64,000 bases of DNA. Origin: Youhaiella tibetensis. GTDB lineage: Bacteria > Pseudomonadota > Alphaproteobacteria > Rhizobiales > Devosiaceae. The stretch covers positions 186,001-250,000 of the forward strand of contig NZ_CP041690.1 in assembly GCF_008000755.1 (NCBI RefSeq). The letters run 5' to 3'. Numbering within the stretch: position 1 is the first letter of the stretch; every line of letters begins with the position of its first letter. Below the pieces are notes generated by a model, which saw nothing but the letters and a program-made list of their open reading frames with translations, did not search any database and was not told the DNA's origin. Made by a program: the position numbers and the translations under genes. This document shows, piece by piece, positions 26,990 to 34,281 of this stretch.

Positions 26990-27949
26990 TCAGGCCGCGA
27001 TCTTCTCGAACTGGCCGTTGCGGCGGAAGCGCCAGAGGTAGGTCGGCAGGATCGTGTCCATGCTCACCGGCGTCAGGCCCAGCCCGAGCAGGGTGCGCTT
27101 CTCCTTGATCGCCGCCTCGGACACCACGTTGTCCTTGCCCAGCAGGATCACCTGGTCGGCGGTCAGCGGCGGCTTGGGCAACAGCCCCATCGGCATGGCG
27201 AGCAGCGTGCCCAGCCCTTCGGAAACCGGGAACAGCGTATTGTTGCGGCCGGTCTCGCGCAGTACGCGCTGCCAGAGCTGGCGGTTGGTCTCGATCTCGG
27301 GGCCGCCCAGTTCATAGACGCGCCCGGCCTTGATCTCGCCCGTCGCGGCGCGCACGATCACTTCGGCGACGTCGCCCACATAGACCGGCTGCATGCGCGC
27401 ATCGGCTCCGATCAGCGGCAGCAACGGCAGCATGCGGGCAAAGGTGGCCATGCGTGTGAAGAAGCCATCGCCCGGCCCGAAGATCACCGAAGGGCGCACG
27501 ATGGTGGCCTGCGGATAGGCGGCGAGCACCGCTTCCTCACCGGCCGCCTTGGAGCGGGCAAAGGCGCTGTCGCTATCAGCGGTCAGCCCCAGCCCCGAAA
27601 TATGCACCAGGCTCGTCGCGCCCGCGGCGCGGGCAGCCTCGGCCACCGTGCGGGCGCCCTCGACATTGACCGCCTCGAAGCGCTGCGCGCCCCCTTCGAT
27701 GCCGATGCCCACCAGGTTGATGACGATCCCCGCGCCCTCGACCGCGCGCATCACCGAGGCGGCGTTGCGCACATTGGCCTGCACCGGCACGATCTGCCCT
27801 ACGGCACCCGGCATGCGCAGGTGGCCCGCCAGGTCCGGCCGGCGCACGGCTGCCCGGATGCGGTATCCGCGACGGGCCAGAAATTGCACCACCTGGGTGC
27901 CCACAAAGCCGGACGCGCCGAAAACCGTGACCAGGGGCAGTTGTTCCAT
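26990..27949 (-). CDS. Complex I NDUFA9-like NAD(P)-binding protein
   Basis: The 319-aa protein is an atypical SDR: VTVFGASGFVGTQVVQFLAR (nucleotide loop), INLVGI, LVHISGLGL, IVRPSVIFGPGDGFFTRMA and VYVGDVAEVIVRAA. It matches the alphaproteobacterial homologues of the mitochondrial complex I accessory subunit NDUFA9. An assembly or stability role for NADH dehydrogenase is inferred. It is convergent with uppP. Confidence 0.88.
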   Translation of the reverse strand: MEQLPLVTVFGASGFVGTQVVQFLARRGYRIRAAVRRPDLAGHLRMPGAVGQIVPVQANVRNAASVMRAVEGAGIVINLVGIGIEGGAQRFEAVNVEGARTVAEAARAAGATSLVHISGLGLTADSDSAFARSKAAGEEAVLAAYPQATIVRPSVIFGPGDGFFTRMATFARMLPLLPLIGADARMQPVYVGDVAEVIVRAATGEIKAGRVYELGGPEIETNRQLWQRVLRETGRNNTLFPVSEGLGTLLAMPMGLLPKPPLTADQVILLGKDNVVSEAAIKEKRTLLGLGLTPVSMDTILPTYLWRFRRNGQFEKIAA

Positions 27950-28110
27950 GGAGAGCTCCGATTGCCGCTATTTGCCGCAGGTAAATTCCGTTGCCTTCTA
28001 TCCCACCGCGCGCCGGCCTGTCGAGGGGGAGGGGCGTCTCTGCGCCGTTCGCCGCGCTCTTGACCGCGGATGGAAAATGTTCATGATTTGTTCGTTAATG
28101 GAGGATGGGA

Positions 28111-28482
28111 ATGGAAATCGATCACACCATGCGCACCTATGACGGCCAGTGCCATTGCGGCGCCGTCCGCTACCAGGCCCGCACGGACCTTGCCGCGATG
28201 ATGGATTGCAACTGCACCAATTGCCGCCGTCGCGGCTGGGTGCTGCAGAGCGTCCCGGCCGCCGATTTCCGGTTGCTGGCGGGCGAGGACGAACTCACCA
28301 CCTACCGCTTCAACACCGGGCGAATCGCCCATCTTTTCTGCCGCCATTGCGGCATCCAGCCCTTCGCGCGCGGCCGCGATGGCGAGGGGAACGAGCTGGT
28401 CATGCTCAACGTCAACTGCCTGGAAGGCCTGCCCGTCATCGATCGCTCGACCATCATGCACTGGGATGGCCTGCACCGTTGA
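28111..28482 (+). CDS. GFA-family (glutathione-dependent formaldehyde-activating) protein
   Basis: The 123-aa protein has the GFA zinc ligands CHCG, CNCTNC and CRHCG, with the typical HLFCRHCGIQPFARG block. The first GFA member was linked to S-hydroxymethyl-glutathione formation; most members have unknown substrates. The start at 28111 has GGAGG (28100-28104) 6 bases upstream; the in-frame ATG at 28105 is too close to it. Confidence 0.85.
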   Translation: MEIDHTMRTYDGQCHCGAVRYQARTDLAAMMDCNCTNCRRRGWVLQSVPAADFRLLAGEDELTTYRFNTGRIAHLFCRHCGIQPFARGRDGEGNELVMLNVNCLEGLPVIDRSTIMHWDGLHR

Positions 28483-28513
28483 TGATAAGATGACAAAAAG
28501 GGCATTTCGGCGA

Positions 28514-28542
28514 TTGACAAGGATCGCCGCCCTCTACTAGTT
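28514..28542 (+). promoter_or_regulatory. Promoter of tRNA-Leu
   Basis: A consensus -35 TTGACA (28514-28519) is followed 15-17 bases later by a weak -10 (TACTAG or CTAGTT, 28535-28542). The tRNA starts about 17 bases downstream. Confidence 0.55.
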
Positions 28543-28558
28543 AGGCGCGCTCACCAGT

Positions 28559-28643
28559 GCCCTGGTGGCGGAATTGGTAGACGCGCACGGTTCAGGTCCG
28601 TGTGCCGCAAGGCGTGGAAGTTCGAGTCTTCTCCAGGGCACCA
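28559..28643 (+). tRNA. tRNA-Leu (anticodon CAG)
   Basis: The 85-base gene has acceptor arms GCCCTGG (28559-28565) and CCAGGGC (28633-28639), discriminator A and an encoded CCA. The anticodon arm is CACGG-TTCAGGT-CCGTG, anticodon CAG (decodes CUG). It has the long variable arm of a class II tRNA and a T arm GTTCGAGTC. The phage integrase gene begins about 150 bases downstream, so its 3' end is the probable attachment site. Confidence 0.95.
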
Positions 28644-28647
28644 TTTC

Positions 28648-28715
28648 TAGAGGCGCTACCGAGCCTCTAACTCATTGAAATTGTTGGCGAAATACAGCCG
28701 CCCCTCGGGGCGGCT
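28648..28715 (+). terminator. Two hairpins downstream of tRNA-Leu
   Basis: TAGAGGC/GCCTCTA (28648-28669) and AGCCGCCCC/GGGGCGGCT (28696-28715) form strong stems after the tRNA. No T run follows the second one. They may end tRNA transcription or form part of the attL region. Confidence 0.45.
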
Positions 28716-28734
28716 TGTGACTGACTGTCGTTCC

Positions 28735-28765
28735 GTGTCACTATGTGTGTCACCATTTGTGACAC
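28735..28765. repeat. Three 7-bp GTGTCAC sites, 12 bp apart, before the integrase
   Basis: GTGTCAC occurs at 28735 and 28747 and, inverted (GTGACAC), at 28759. The exact 12-bp spacing suggests binding sites, either integrase arm sites or an autoregulatory operator. Confidence 0.45.
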
Positions 28766-28790
28766 CAACTGTGCAACCAAAGGGTGCACC

Positions 28791-30182
28791 ATGGGGCGGC
28801 GCGCTACACCTCAGACGGATCCTGATCGATATTTGCGGCTGCGAGTCGGGCAGTGGTACTATGTCCGGCGCATGCCTCGAAACCTGTGCGAAGAGCTCGG
28901 AAACAGATCCCACATCCGCGTTTCCTTGAAGACCACGGACAAGGCAGTTGCTCGCCTCAAGCGCGATCACCTCGAGGCGGCTGACAATGAGTACTGGGCC
29001 TCACTGCTGTCGGAGAAGGGGGGAGAGGTAACCCTGCGGCGATATCAGAGCGCCGTGAGGCGAGCTGACGCGATTGGGCTGACGTATCGACCGGCACAAG
29101 AAATCCTGCATCGTGAGAGCCTTCCGGACATCGTGGCCAGGTTCGAGGCGATCATGGATCAACGGACTTCCCCCGCCCTCGTGGAGGCAGCTCTCGGCGG
29201 CGTAGATGTTCCCCGCGTTTCCGTCACCGAGGCGTTCAAGGTCTATTGCGATGAGATAAAGCCGGCCGAGCTGAGGGGGAAGAGCGAGGCGCAGAAAAGA
29301 TCCTGGAAGAAGGTGAAGCTTCGGGCGGTGAACAATTTCGTGGCGCTGAACGGTGACATGGCCATGGACGAAATCGAACGCCGGCACGCCTTGAAGCTCT
29401 TCGGCTTCTGGCGGGATCGCATAGCGCCCGCTGGGGCCGGAGCGCGTCCAACCCATAACCCTTCTTCGGGGAAGAAGGACATGGGAAACATGCGCCAGCT
29501 CTTCCGGGAGTATTGGGCCCATGTTGCGCCCGAGGAGCAGCGGGCAAACCCTTTCGATGGGTTGACCTTCGGGGATAGCGAAAACTCCCGGCCGCCTTTC
29601 ACGCACGACTGGATGGTCACCAAGATCATGGCGGCCGGCGCCATGGCGAACTTCAACGATGAGCTGCGGGGAATCGCCTACATGGTTGCCGCAGTCGGCG
29701 CGCGTCCCAGCGAGATTGCAAACCTGGATGCGCCGGTGATCGTCCTGAATGCTCCGGTGCCCCATATCCTCATTGCGCCCCGAACCGATCCCGACGATCC
29801 CCGGCAAACGAAAACCAGGTCATCCATAAGAGCCATTCCGCTCGTGGGGTTGGCGCTCGCCGTCATGCAGCGCTTCCCCTCCGGGTTCCCTCGCTATTTC
29901 AACAAGGAGGGTACCCTCTCGAACACGCTCAACAAGGCGATGCGCGAGGCCGGGCTCATCCCGGACGACATCCCACCTGGCTATAATGTGGGGCATTCGG
30001 CCTACTCGATGCGGCACTCTTTCGAGGACCGTATGAAGGCCGCGGGGCTCGACGAGGAACTGCGCAAGATCCTGATGGGGCACGCCATCGACCGTCCGAA
30101 GTATGGCCTTGGGGGCGCGTTGGAGTGGCGAGCAAAGGAACTCGAAAAGGTCAACCTCCCCTTTGATAAGTCGTCGATCTGA
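28791..30182 (+). CDS. Phage tyrosine recombinase (integrase)
   Basis: The 463-aa protein has a SAM-like core-binding region (about 150-260) and a catalytic domain with Arg305 (GARPSEI), box II YSMRHSFEDRM (Arg408; the usual first His is replaced), His431 (LMGHAIDRP) and the nucleophile Tyr438 (KYGLGG). It would insert the prophage into tRNA-Leu. The frame is open from 28743, but MGRRATPQTDPDRYLRLR at 28791 looks like the true start. The IS1-like element begins 25 bases after its stop. Confidence 0.92.
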   Translation: MGRRATPQTDPDRYLRLRVGQWYYVRRMPRNLCEELGNRSHIRVSLKTTDKAVARLKRDHLEAADNEYWASLLSEKGGEVTLRRYQSAVRRADAIGLTYRPAQEILHRESLPDIVARFEAIMDQRTSPALVEAALGGVDVPRVSVTEAFKVYCDEIKPAELRGKSEAQKRSWKKVKLRAVNNFVALNGDMAMDEIERRHALKLFGFWRDRIAPAGAGARPTHNPSSGKKDMGNMRQLFREYWAHVAPEEQRANPFDGLTFGDSENSRPPFTHDWMVTKIMAAGAMANFNDELRGIAYMVAAVGARPSEIANLDAPVIVLNAPVPHILIAPRTDPDDPRQTKTRSSIRAIPLVGLALAVMQRFPSGFPRYFNKEGTLSNTLNKAMREAGLIPDDIPPGYNVGHSAYSMRHSFEDRMKAAGLDEELRKILMGHAIDRPKYGLGGALEWRAKELEKVNLPFDKSSI

Positions 30183-30207
30183 GAGGAGACAGATCGGCGA
30201 CGCCCGG

Positions 30208-30227
30208 TAGTGTCTCACTTTGAAATT
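30208..30227 (+). repeat. Left terminal inverted repeat of the IS1-like element
   Basis: TAGTGTCTCACTTTGAAATT. Its inverse lies at 33329-33348 with one mismatch (19 of 20). Confidence 0.85.
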
Positions 30228-30298
30228 AGTCGTTCTTGATGTACCTCGTAATTCAACCGGATTCGCTTATATGCTTGTCGGAGCATGGAGGCTCGATC

Positions 30299-30517
30299 AT
30301 GCCAATCTTTGGGTACGAGCCAACCGTCAACGGACTTCGGGTCACAATAGACGGTCGGCCTTTCGGCGCGGGTGTGCGGACGCCCAGCGAAATCGACTAT
30401 CAGGTCGGCCGTCTCAAGAATGAGCTAGATCAACTGACCGCGAAGATGAAGCGTGAAAGCCCGCAGCAGCACAAGGCGACCTTTTTAGACGGAATGTCCG
30501 ATGCCAACCGGACCTGA
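30299..30517 (+). CDS. Hypothetical protein, transposon passenger 1 (72 aa)
   Basis: The protein reads MPIFGYEPTVNGLRVTIDGR, then PFGAGVRTPSEIDYQVGRLK and a charged helical half (NELDQLTAKMKRE). GGAGG (30287-30291) sits 7 bases before the ATG, so I reject the longer frame from 30236. It overlaps the next gene by 17 bases. I do not recognise a known domain; a short beta region followed by a coiled-coil-like helix is suggested. Confidence 0.7.
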   Translation: MPIFGYEPTVNGLRVTIDGRPFGAGVRTPSEIDYQVGRLKNELDQLTAKMKRESPQQHKATFLDGMSDANRT

Positions 30518-30728
30518 AGGTGAAAAGCGCCCCGCCGATGCCATCGGTCTAGCCGTCCGTATTGCGCGGATTGCTACGGGTGAAGAATCAGAAAGCGCGC
30601 CGGTTCCCGCGAAGCGCTCTGCCGGAAAAGCGGGCGGCACAGCCAGGTCTAGGAAGTTAACGCCGCAACAGCGCTCGGAGATAGCACGTGTCGCGGCGGA
30701 GGCGCGTTGGAAAAAGTCGGACGACTAG
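30501..30728 (+). CDS. Small basic protein, transposon passenger 2 (75 aa)
   Basis: It begins MPTGPEGEKRPADAIGLAVR, then IARIATGEE, an acidic/Pro linker, a Lys/Ala/Gly-rich stretch and the C-terminal motif LTPQQRSEIARVAAEARW. This architecture occurs in small basic proteins of alphaproteobacterial genomes, with a histone H1/Ku-tail-like end that suggests nucleic-acid binding. Function is unknown. Its stop overlaps the convergent 158-aa gene by 4 bases. Confidence 0.7.
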   Translation: MPTGPEGEKRPADAIGLAVRIARIATGEESESAPVPAKRSAGKAGGTARSRKLTPQQRSEIARVAAEARWKKSDD

Positions 30729-31201
30729 GCGACCTTGTCCTCGTCGTCGCTGGCTTTCCGTATCTCGATATCGAGCGTGATATCCATCGGCAATTCAATG
30801 GGCTGCTCTTCCGGGTGCACGCTGTTCCAGTGGTCCAGATCCAGCGTGAGCTGATAGCCATCGCTTACGATCTGCTCCCGCCGATGCACCGCTGATTTGT
30901 GCATCTGTTTGCGGGTGGCGTCGTCGATATCGATGTAGACGAAGAGATTCATCTGTCCCGACTGGACGGGCAGCGCGTGGTAAGCACGATAGGGCCTGCC
31001 GGTGGTATCGTCATAGCGACGTTCGGCCTGTGCATCCTCGGCAAACTTCCTAGCTAAGAGCTCGATATCGGAAGGTGGCTGGGGCATTTCCCAGCCTTGG
31101 GCCTTCGCAAACTCTGCGACCTTGTGCATATCGATCTCGGTTTCGCCGGTCAGTTCCTTGTAGTGCCGAATGAAACGCTGGCGCTCTTGTCGTTGGCTCA
31201 A
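30725..31201 (-). CDS. Hypothetical protein, transposon passenger 3 (158 aa)
   Basis: It starts at TTG 31201 after AAAGGA, 12 bases past the stop of the HTH-ImmA/IrrE gene, so both share a transcript. It has a conserved-looking FIRHYKELTGE N-terminus, a helical part (IELLARKFAEDAQAERRYDD) and a beta-rich middle (RAYHALPVQSGQMNLFVYID, then HRREQIVSDGYQLTLDLDHW). The end is acidic. I find no known motif. Pairing with a HigA/ImmA-type protein makes it a candidate toxin or effector. Confidence 0.65.
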   Translation of the reverse strand: MSQRQERQRFIRHYKELTGETEIDMHKVAEFAKAQGWEMPQPPSDIELLARKFAEDAQAERRYDDTTGRPYRAYHALPVQSGQMNLFVYIDIDDATRKQMHKSAVHRREQIVSDGYQLTLDLDHWNSVHPEEQPIELPMDITLDIEIRKASDDEDKVA

Positions 31202-31212
31202 TCTCAGTCCTT

Positions 31213-32343
31213 TCAGAAATCTACAGGGGCCACATCGCCCCAACCGTCCTTCATGGCGTTAGGAGAGATAGTCTCGCGCACCTTCGCCAGATGATCGCGG
31301 AAGCGATCATATCGGCCGGTTCGTCTTTGGAGTTGCCCGGCGATGATGCCGGGGTGGACCTTCACAACGCGAGCGAACCCAACAAGGTCGCGCTCAGAGA
31401 AGAAAGGGGCTTTTCGAGCCACGAACGCGTCCATCAGGTTCGACGGCACGCAGAACTCTTGTGCGGCCTGGTTGGCAACGCGCTCTTCCTCGGCAATGCC
31501 GGGGCCGGTACCCGCGCGATCCTTTTCAAGTTCTGCGTCAAGCATCGCGCCCTTCTGGCCGTGACCTTGCAGAACGTGCTCGATTTCGTGTCTCAACACG
31601 AACCAGAAATTGTCGATCCGGTCAAAACGAAGCGACATGCCGATGACCGGTGCGCGACCTTCCAGCCAGAAACAAACCCCGTCGATCTTTGCGGAACTGA
31701 GTGTTTCCACGAGAACGAAGCGAACGCCGCTCTCGTGCATGATCCGAGGAACGTCCGCCGCCCCTTCGGCCGAAGTCATCCGTGCCTTAAGCTTCGGTAG
31801 CGCCGCGCGGAGGTTGGCCGGGGAGTACGCTGGGACCAGCATGTCTTGGGCTATCTGCTTCACCCTGTACAGCCACGCGAGCTGCGCGGGAGTTGCGTCA
31901 TGGCTAACTTCGGTCTTCTTCGCGGCGTGGGGTAGTATCTCGATATCGTCTACACGGTTCACGCCAAAGAACCGGACCAGTTCACCTTCGACTTGGCTGG
32001 TGTCGCGAACGCTTTCGGCTGTGATCCAGCCGCGCTTGATCATTTCTGCTACGGGCAGATCGCCGTAGAGGCGAGCACGGGTGGCGCGACCGGGGTCGGG
32101 CATGGTGGTTATCCGCGCCTTGGCCAGATCAAAGCTCTTCTGGATTTCGAGGAACTTTTCGGCTGGGACGTGGAACACGTCTTCGAGCGCCAATGCCAGC
32201 TGGGCGTCCACAGACCGCTTGTCGGCTACGAGCTTGTTGATGCCGGTTTCGTCCATGTTCAGGACGATGGCCAGCACCCGTTGGGTCCATCTCTTTTCAG
32301 CCAAAAGTGCCTGTATCAATTGTCCCGGCGTCTTGTAGTCCAT
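31213..32343 (-). CDS. HigA-type HTH + ImmA/IrrE metallopeptidase protein, transposon passenger 4
   Basis: The 376-aa protein has an N-terminal HTH of the HigA/XRE kind (residues 5-60: PGQLIQALLAEKRWTQRVLA, NMDETGINKLVADKR) and a C-terminal ImmA/IrrE domain with the zinc motif HEIEH (252-256) in FVLRHEIEHVLQGHG. Such proteins repress a promoter and can be switched by proteolysis, as in ImmR/ImmA of ICEBs1 or IrrE/DdrO. The start at 32343 is where similarity begins. It is divergent from the transposase gene, so it may regulate it. Confidence 0.85.
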   Translation of the reverse strand: MDYKTPGQLIQALLAEKRWTQRVLAIVLNMDETGINKLVADKRSVDAQLALALEDVFHVPAEKFLEIQKSFDLAKARITTMPDPGRATRARLYGDLPVAEMIKRGWITAESVRDTSQVEGELVRFFGVNRVDDIEILPHAAKKTEVSHDATPAQLAWLYRVKQIAQDMLVPAYSPANLRAALPKLKARMTSAEGAADVPRIMHESGVRFVLVETLSSAKIDGVCFWLEGRAPVIGMSLRFDRIDNFWFVLRHEIEHVLQGHGQKGAMLDAELEKDRAGTGPGIAEEERVANQAAQEFCVPSNLMDAFVARKAPFFSERDLVGFARVVKVHPGIIAGQLQRRTGRYDRFRDHLAKVRETISPNAMKDGWGDVAPVDF

Positions 32344-32449
32344 GGTTGTTCTTGGCCCCAGTGATTCCGCACAATATGCCAACCTGCGCAAAATCGCAAA
32401 CTGAACAAAATGCTTGGCGAGATTTGTTTGCAGGTCGTAGACAGAGCGC

Positions 32450-33349
32450 ATGAACAAGCTCGATACAAAGACCCGCGCACAAATCCTCTCCCTTCTGGTT
32501 GCGGGCTCGTCCATGCGGTCAATCTCGCGCGCTGCCGGTGTGAGCATTAACACGGTGACGAAACTGCTTGAGAGCGCGGGCCGGGCTTGCGCCGCCTATC
32601 ACAGCCTCAACGTGAGGGACGTTCAGTCCAAGCGCGTTCAGTGCGATGAAATCTGGTCGTTCTCCTACGCCAAGCAGAAGAACGTTGCCGCGGCCGAAGC
32701 TGCACCCGAAATCGCTGGCGACGTGTGGACCTGGGCGGCTATCGACGCCGACACCAAGCTGATTATCGCATATCTGGTTGGTGGCCGTGACACATTCTAC
32801 GCTGAGACGTTCATGCACGATGTTGCCTGCCGGCTAGCAACGCGCGTCCAGGCCACGACGGACGGCCACGGCGCTTACCTCCGCGCGGTTGAAGGCGCCT
32901 CTGGCGTCGACGTCGACTACGCCATGCTGGTGAAGCTCTATGGCGCGGGTCCGGAAAGCGCCAGGGGCCGCTATAGCCCCGCCGAGTGCATTGGAGCGCG
33001 CAAGGAGCCGCGTGTCGGTTGCCCAATGCAAGGGCATATCAGCACGTCCTATGTGGAGCGCCAAAACCTGACCATGCGCATGTCAATGCACCGGTTCACT
33101 CGCCTAAGCAATGGCTTCTCGAAGAAGATCGACAACCACGTCCATATGCTGTCGCTCTACTTCGTCCATTACAACTTCTGCCAGATGCACAAGACGCTGC
33201 GCATGTCCCCAGCAATGGCCGCTGGTCTGGCCCATACGCTGCGCGACGCCGAGTGGATCGTGAGCCTGATTGACTCCGTTGCGCAGGAGCCTGCAATGCG
33301 CGGCCCTTACAAAGAAGCGCCTCGCCGAAATTTCAAACTGAGACACTAA
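32450..33349 (+). CDS. IS1-family-like DDE transposase
   Basis: The 299-aa protein has an N-terminal HTH (RAQILSLLVAGSSMRSISRA, SINTVTKLL) and a DDE core: first Asp in VQCDEIWSF, second in TTDGHGAYL, Glu in STSYVERQNLTMRMSMHRF, followed by LSNGFSKKIDNHVHMLSLYF. This matches the single-frame transposases annotated as IS1 family in alphaproteobacteria. Its final residues and TAA form the right terminal repeat, so the gene is intact to the very end of the element. Confidence 0.9.
   Translation: MNKLDTKTRAQILSLLVAGSSMRSISRAAGVSINTVTKLLESAGRACAAYHSLNVRDVQSKRVQCDEIWSFSYAKQKNVAAAEAAPEIAGDVWTWAAIDADTKLIIAYLVGGRDTFYAETFMHDVACRLATRVQATTDGHGAYLRAVEGASGVDVDYAMLVKLYGAGPESARGRYSPAECIGARKEPRVGCPMQGHISTSYVERQNLTMRMSMHRFTRLSNGFSKKIDNHVHMLSLYFVHYNFCQMHKTLRMSPAMAAGLAHTLRDAEWIVSLIDSVAQEPAMRGPYKEAPRRNFKLRH
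33329..33348 (-). repeat. Right terminal inverted repeat of the IS1-like element
   Basis: AATTTCAAACTGAGACACTA, the inverse of 30208-30227 with one mismatch; it encodes the last residues of the transposase. Confidence 0.85.
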
Positions 33350-33395
33350 CCGCCGGAGGTGCTGACTTGAGCTTTGTGCGAGCACCAATATACTG

Positions 33396-33455
33396 GCGGG
33401 CGATGGGAATGGGGCTTCCCGATAATCGCCACGGTGGCTGATAGCTCCTGCTGGG
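33396..33455 (+). promoter_or_regulatory. Fluoride riboswitch candidate (crcB motif)
   Basis: GGGCGATGGGAA followed by CGATAATCGCC, then GGCTGATAGCTCCTGCTG, follows the order of conserved blocks of the crcB-motif aptamer (GGCGAUG, AA-CGCC and GCUGAUG-CUCCUAC). It lies about 90 bases upstream of a crcB gene, with a terminator-like hairpin in between. Fluoride binding would allow crcB expression. I compared it with the consensus by eye only. Confidence 0.8.
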
Positions 33456-33494
33456 CTGAGGCAATGCCTCGGCGATGCGGGAGCGTGCCAAAAT

Positions 33495-33516
33495 ACCCGC
33501 ACCGTCGCGGGTTTTC
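33495..33516 (+). terminator. Expression-platform terminator of the fluoride riboswitch
   Basis: ACCCGC (33495-33500), loop ACCGTC and GCGGGT (33507-33512), followed by TTT, lies between the aptamer and crcB, as expected for a transcription-terminating riboswitch. Confidence 0.65.
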
Positions 33517-33547
33517 TGTTGCCTCTGATTTCGAACGGAAGGGCAAC

Positions 33548-33934
33548 ATGGGCTATATTATCGTTTTCCTGGGCGCCGGAGTTGGTGGGGCTCTGCGCCA
33601 CGGCGTGAACCTGCTGGCGGCGCGGTTTCTGGGCCTGGACTTCCCCTACGGGACCCTAGCTGTGAACGTCATCGGCTCGTTCGTGATGGCCGTGATCATC
33701 GCGGTTTTCGCCGAGAGTGCCGAGCTGCCTCAAGATCTGCGGCTTTTTCTCACTACGGGCATTCTCGGCGGCTTCACGACATTTTCGACTTTCTCGCTCG
33801 ATACCATCGTCCTCTTCGAACGGGGCGAAGTGGGAATGGCCTGTCTATATGTGGGGCTATCCTTGGGTCTTTCGCTGGGTGCTCTGTTCGGTGGGCTCTT
33901 GCTCGCGCGCTCCTTTCTCGCACCGGTGGGGTGA
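33548..33934 (+). CDS. crcB: Fluoride channel/exporter CrcB (Fluc)
   Basis: The 128-aa membrane protein has four helices and the Fluc signatures [32 protein letters not shown], and [16 protein letters not shown] with the Phe box and central Na+ site region. Fluc dimers pass fluoride out of the cell. The start at 33548 has GAAGGG upstream. Its stop overlaps the ynfA start. Both lie between the transposon and the early genes of the prophage. Confidence 0.93.
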   Translation: MGYIIVFLGAGVGGALRHGVNLLAARFLGLDFPYGTLAVNVIGSFVMAVIIAVFAESAELPQDLRLFLTTGILGGFTTFSTFSLDTIVLFERGEVGMACLYVGLSLGLSLGALFGGLLLARSFLAPVG

Positions 33935-34278
33935 GGGGCCGCGTGACGATCCACCTAATGGCCGCGATCATCTATGCTGGAGCGGCCCTGGCCGAGATTG
34001 GGGGATGCTTTGCATTCTGGGCATGGCTGCGGCAAGGGCAGTCGCCTATCTGGCTCCTGGCGGGCATACCAGCCCTGATGATCTTCGCCTGGTTGCTGAC
34101 ATTGGCGCCGGCCGAACACGCGGGGCGAGCTTTTGCTGCCTATGGCGGGGTCTACGTTGCAGCGTCACTGGTCTGGCTTTGGCTGGTCGAGCGGCGCCCG
34201 CCTGATCCGTGGGACCTAGCGGGCGGAGCGCTGGTGCTGTTCGGGGCGGGCGTGATCCTTTTCGCGCCCCGGGGCTGA
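33931..34278 (+). CDS. YnfA/UPF0060-family membrane protein
   Basis: The product of about 115 aa has four hydrophobic segments and the family pattern [40 protein letters not shown] and [19 protein letters not shown]. It resembles SMR-type small exporters; function is not established. GTG 33931 overlaps the crcB stop (GTGA); an in-frame GTG (33943) and ATG (33958) are alternatives. Coupling with crcB suggests it is under the same riboswitch. Confidence 0.85.
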   Translation: MRGRVTIHLMAAIIYAGAALAEIGGCFAFWAWLRQGQSPIWLLAGIPALMIFAWLLTLAPAEHAGRAFAAYGGVYVAASLVWLWLVERRPPDPWDLAGGALVLFGAGVILFAPRG

Positions 34279-34281
34279 TTC

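Larger units (their letters stand above)
30208..33348 (+). mobile_element. IS1-like transposon (3.14 kb) with four passenger genes
   Basis: The element is bounded by 20-bp terminal inverted repeats matching at 19 positions. The right repeat overlaps the last codons and stop of the transposase gene. Between the ends lie two small rightward genes, two leftward genes (158 aa, HTH-ImmA/IrrE) and the transposase. IS1-like elements with a single transposase are about 1 kb, so over 2 kb is cargo. The flanking 8-mers, ACGCCCGG on the left and ACCGCCGG on the right, are similar but not identical, so a target duplication is not proven. Confidence 0.85.

Noticed and set aside
30200-33356. Target-site duplication of the IS1-like element
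   Set aside because: The flanking 8-mers ACGCCCGG and ACCGCCGG differ at two positions, so I do not claim a duplication.
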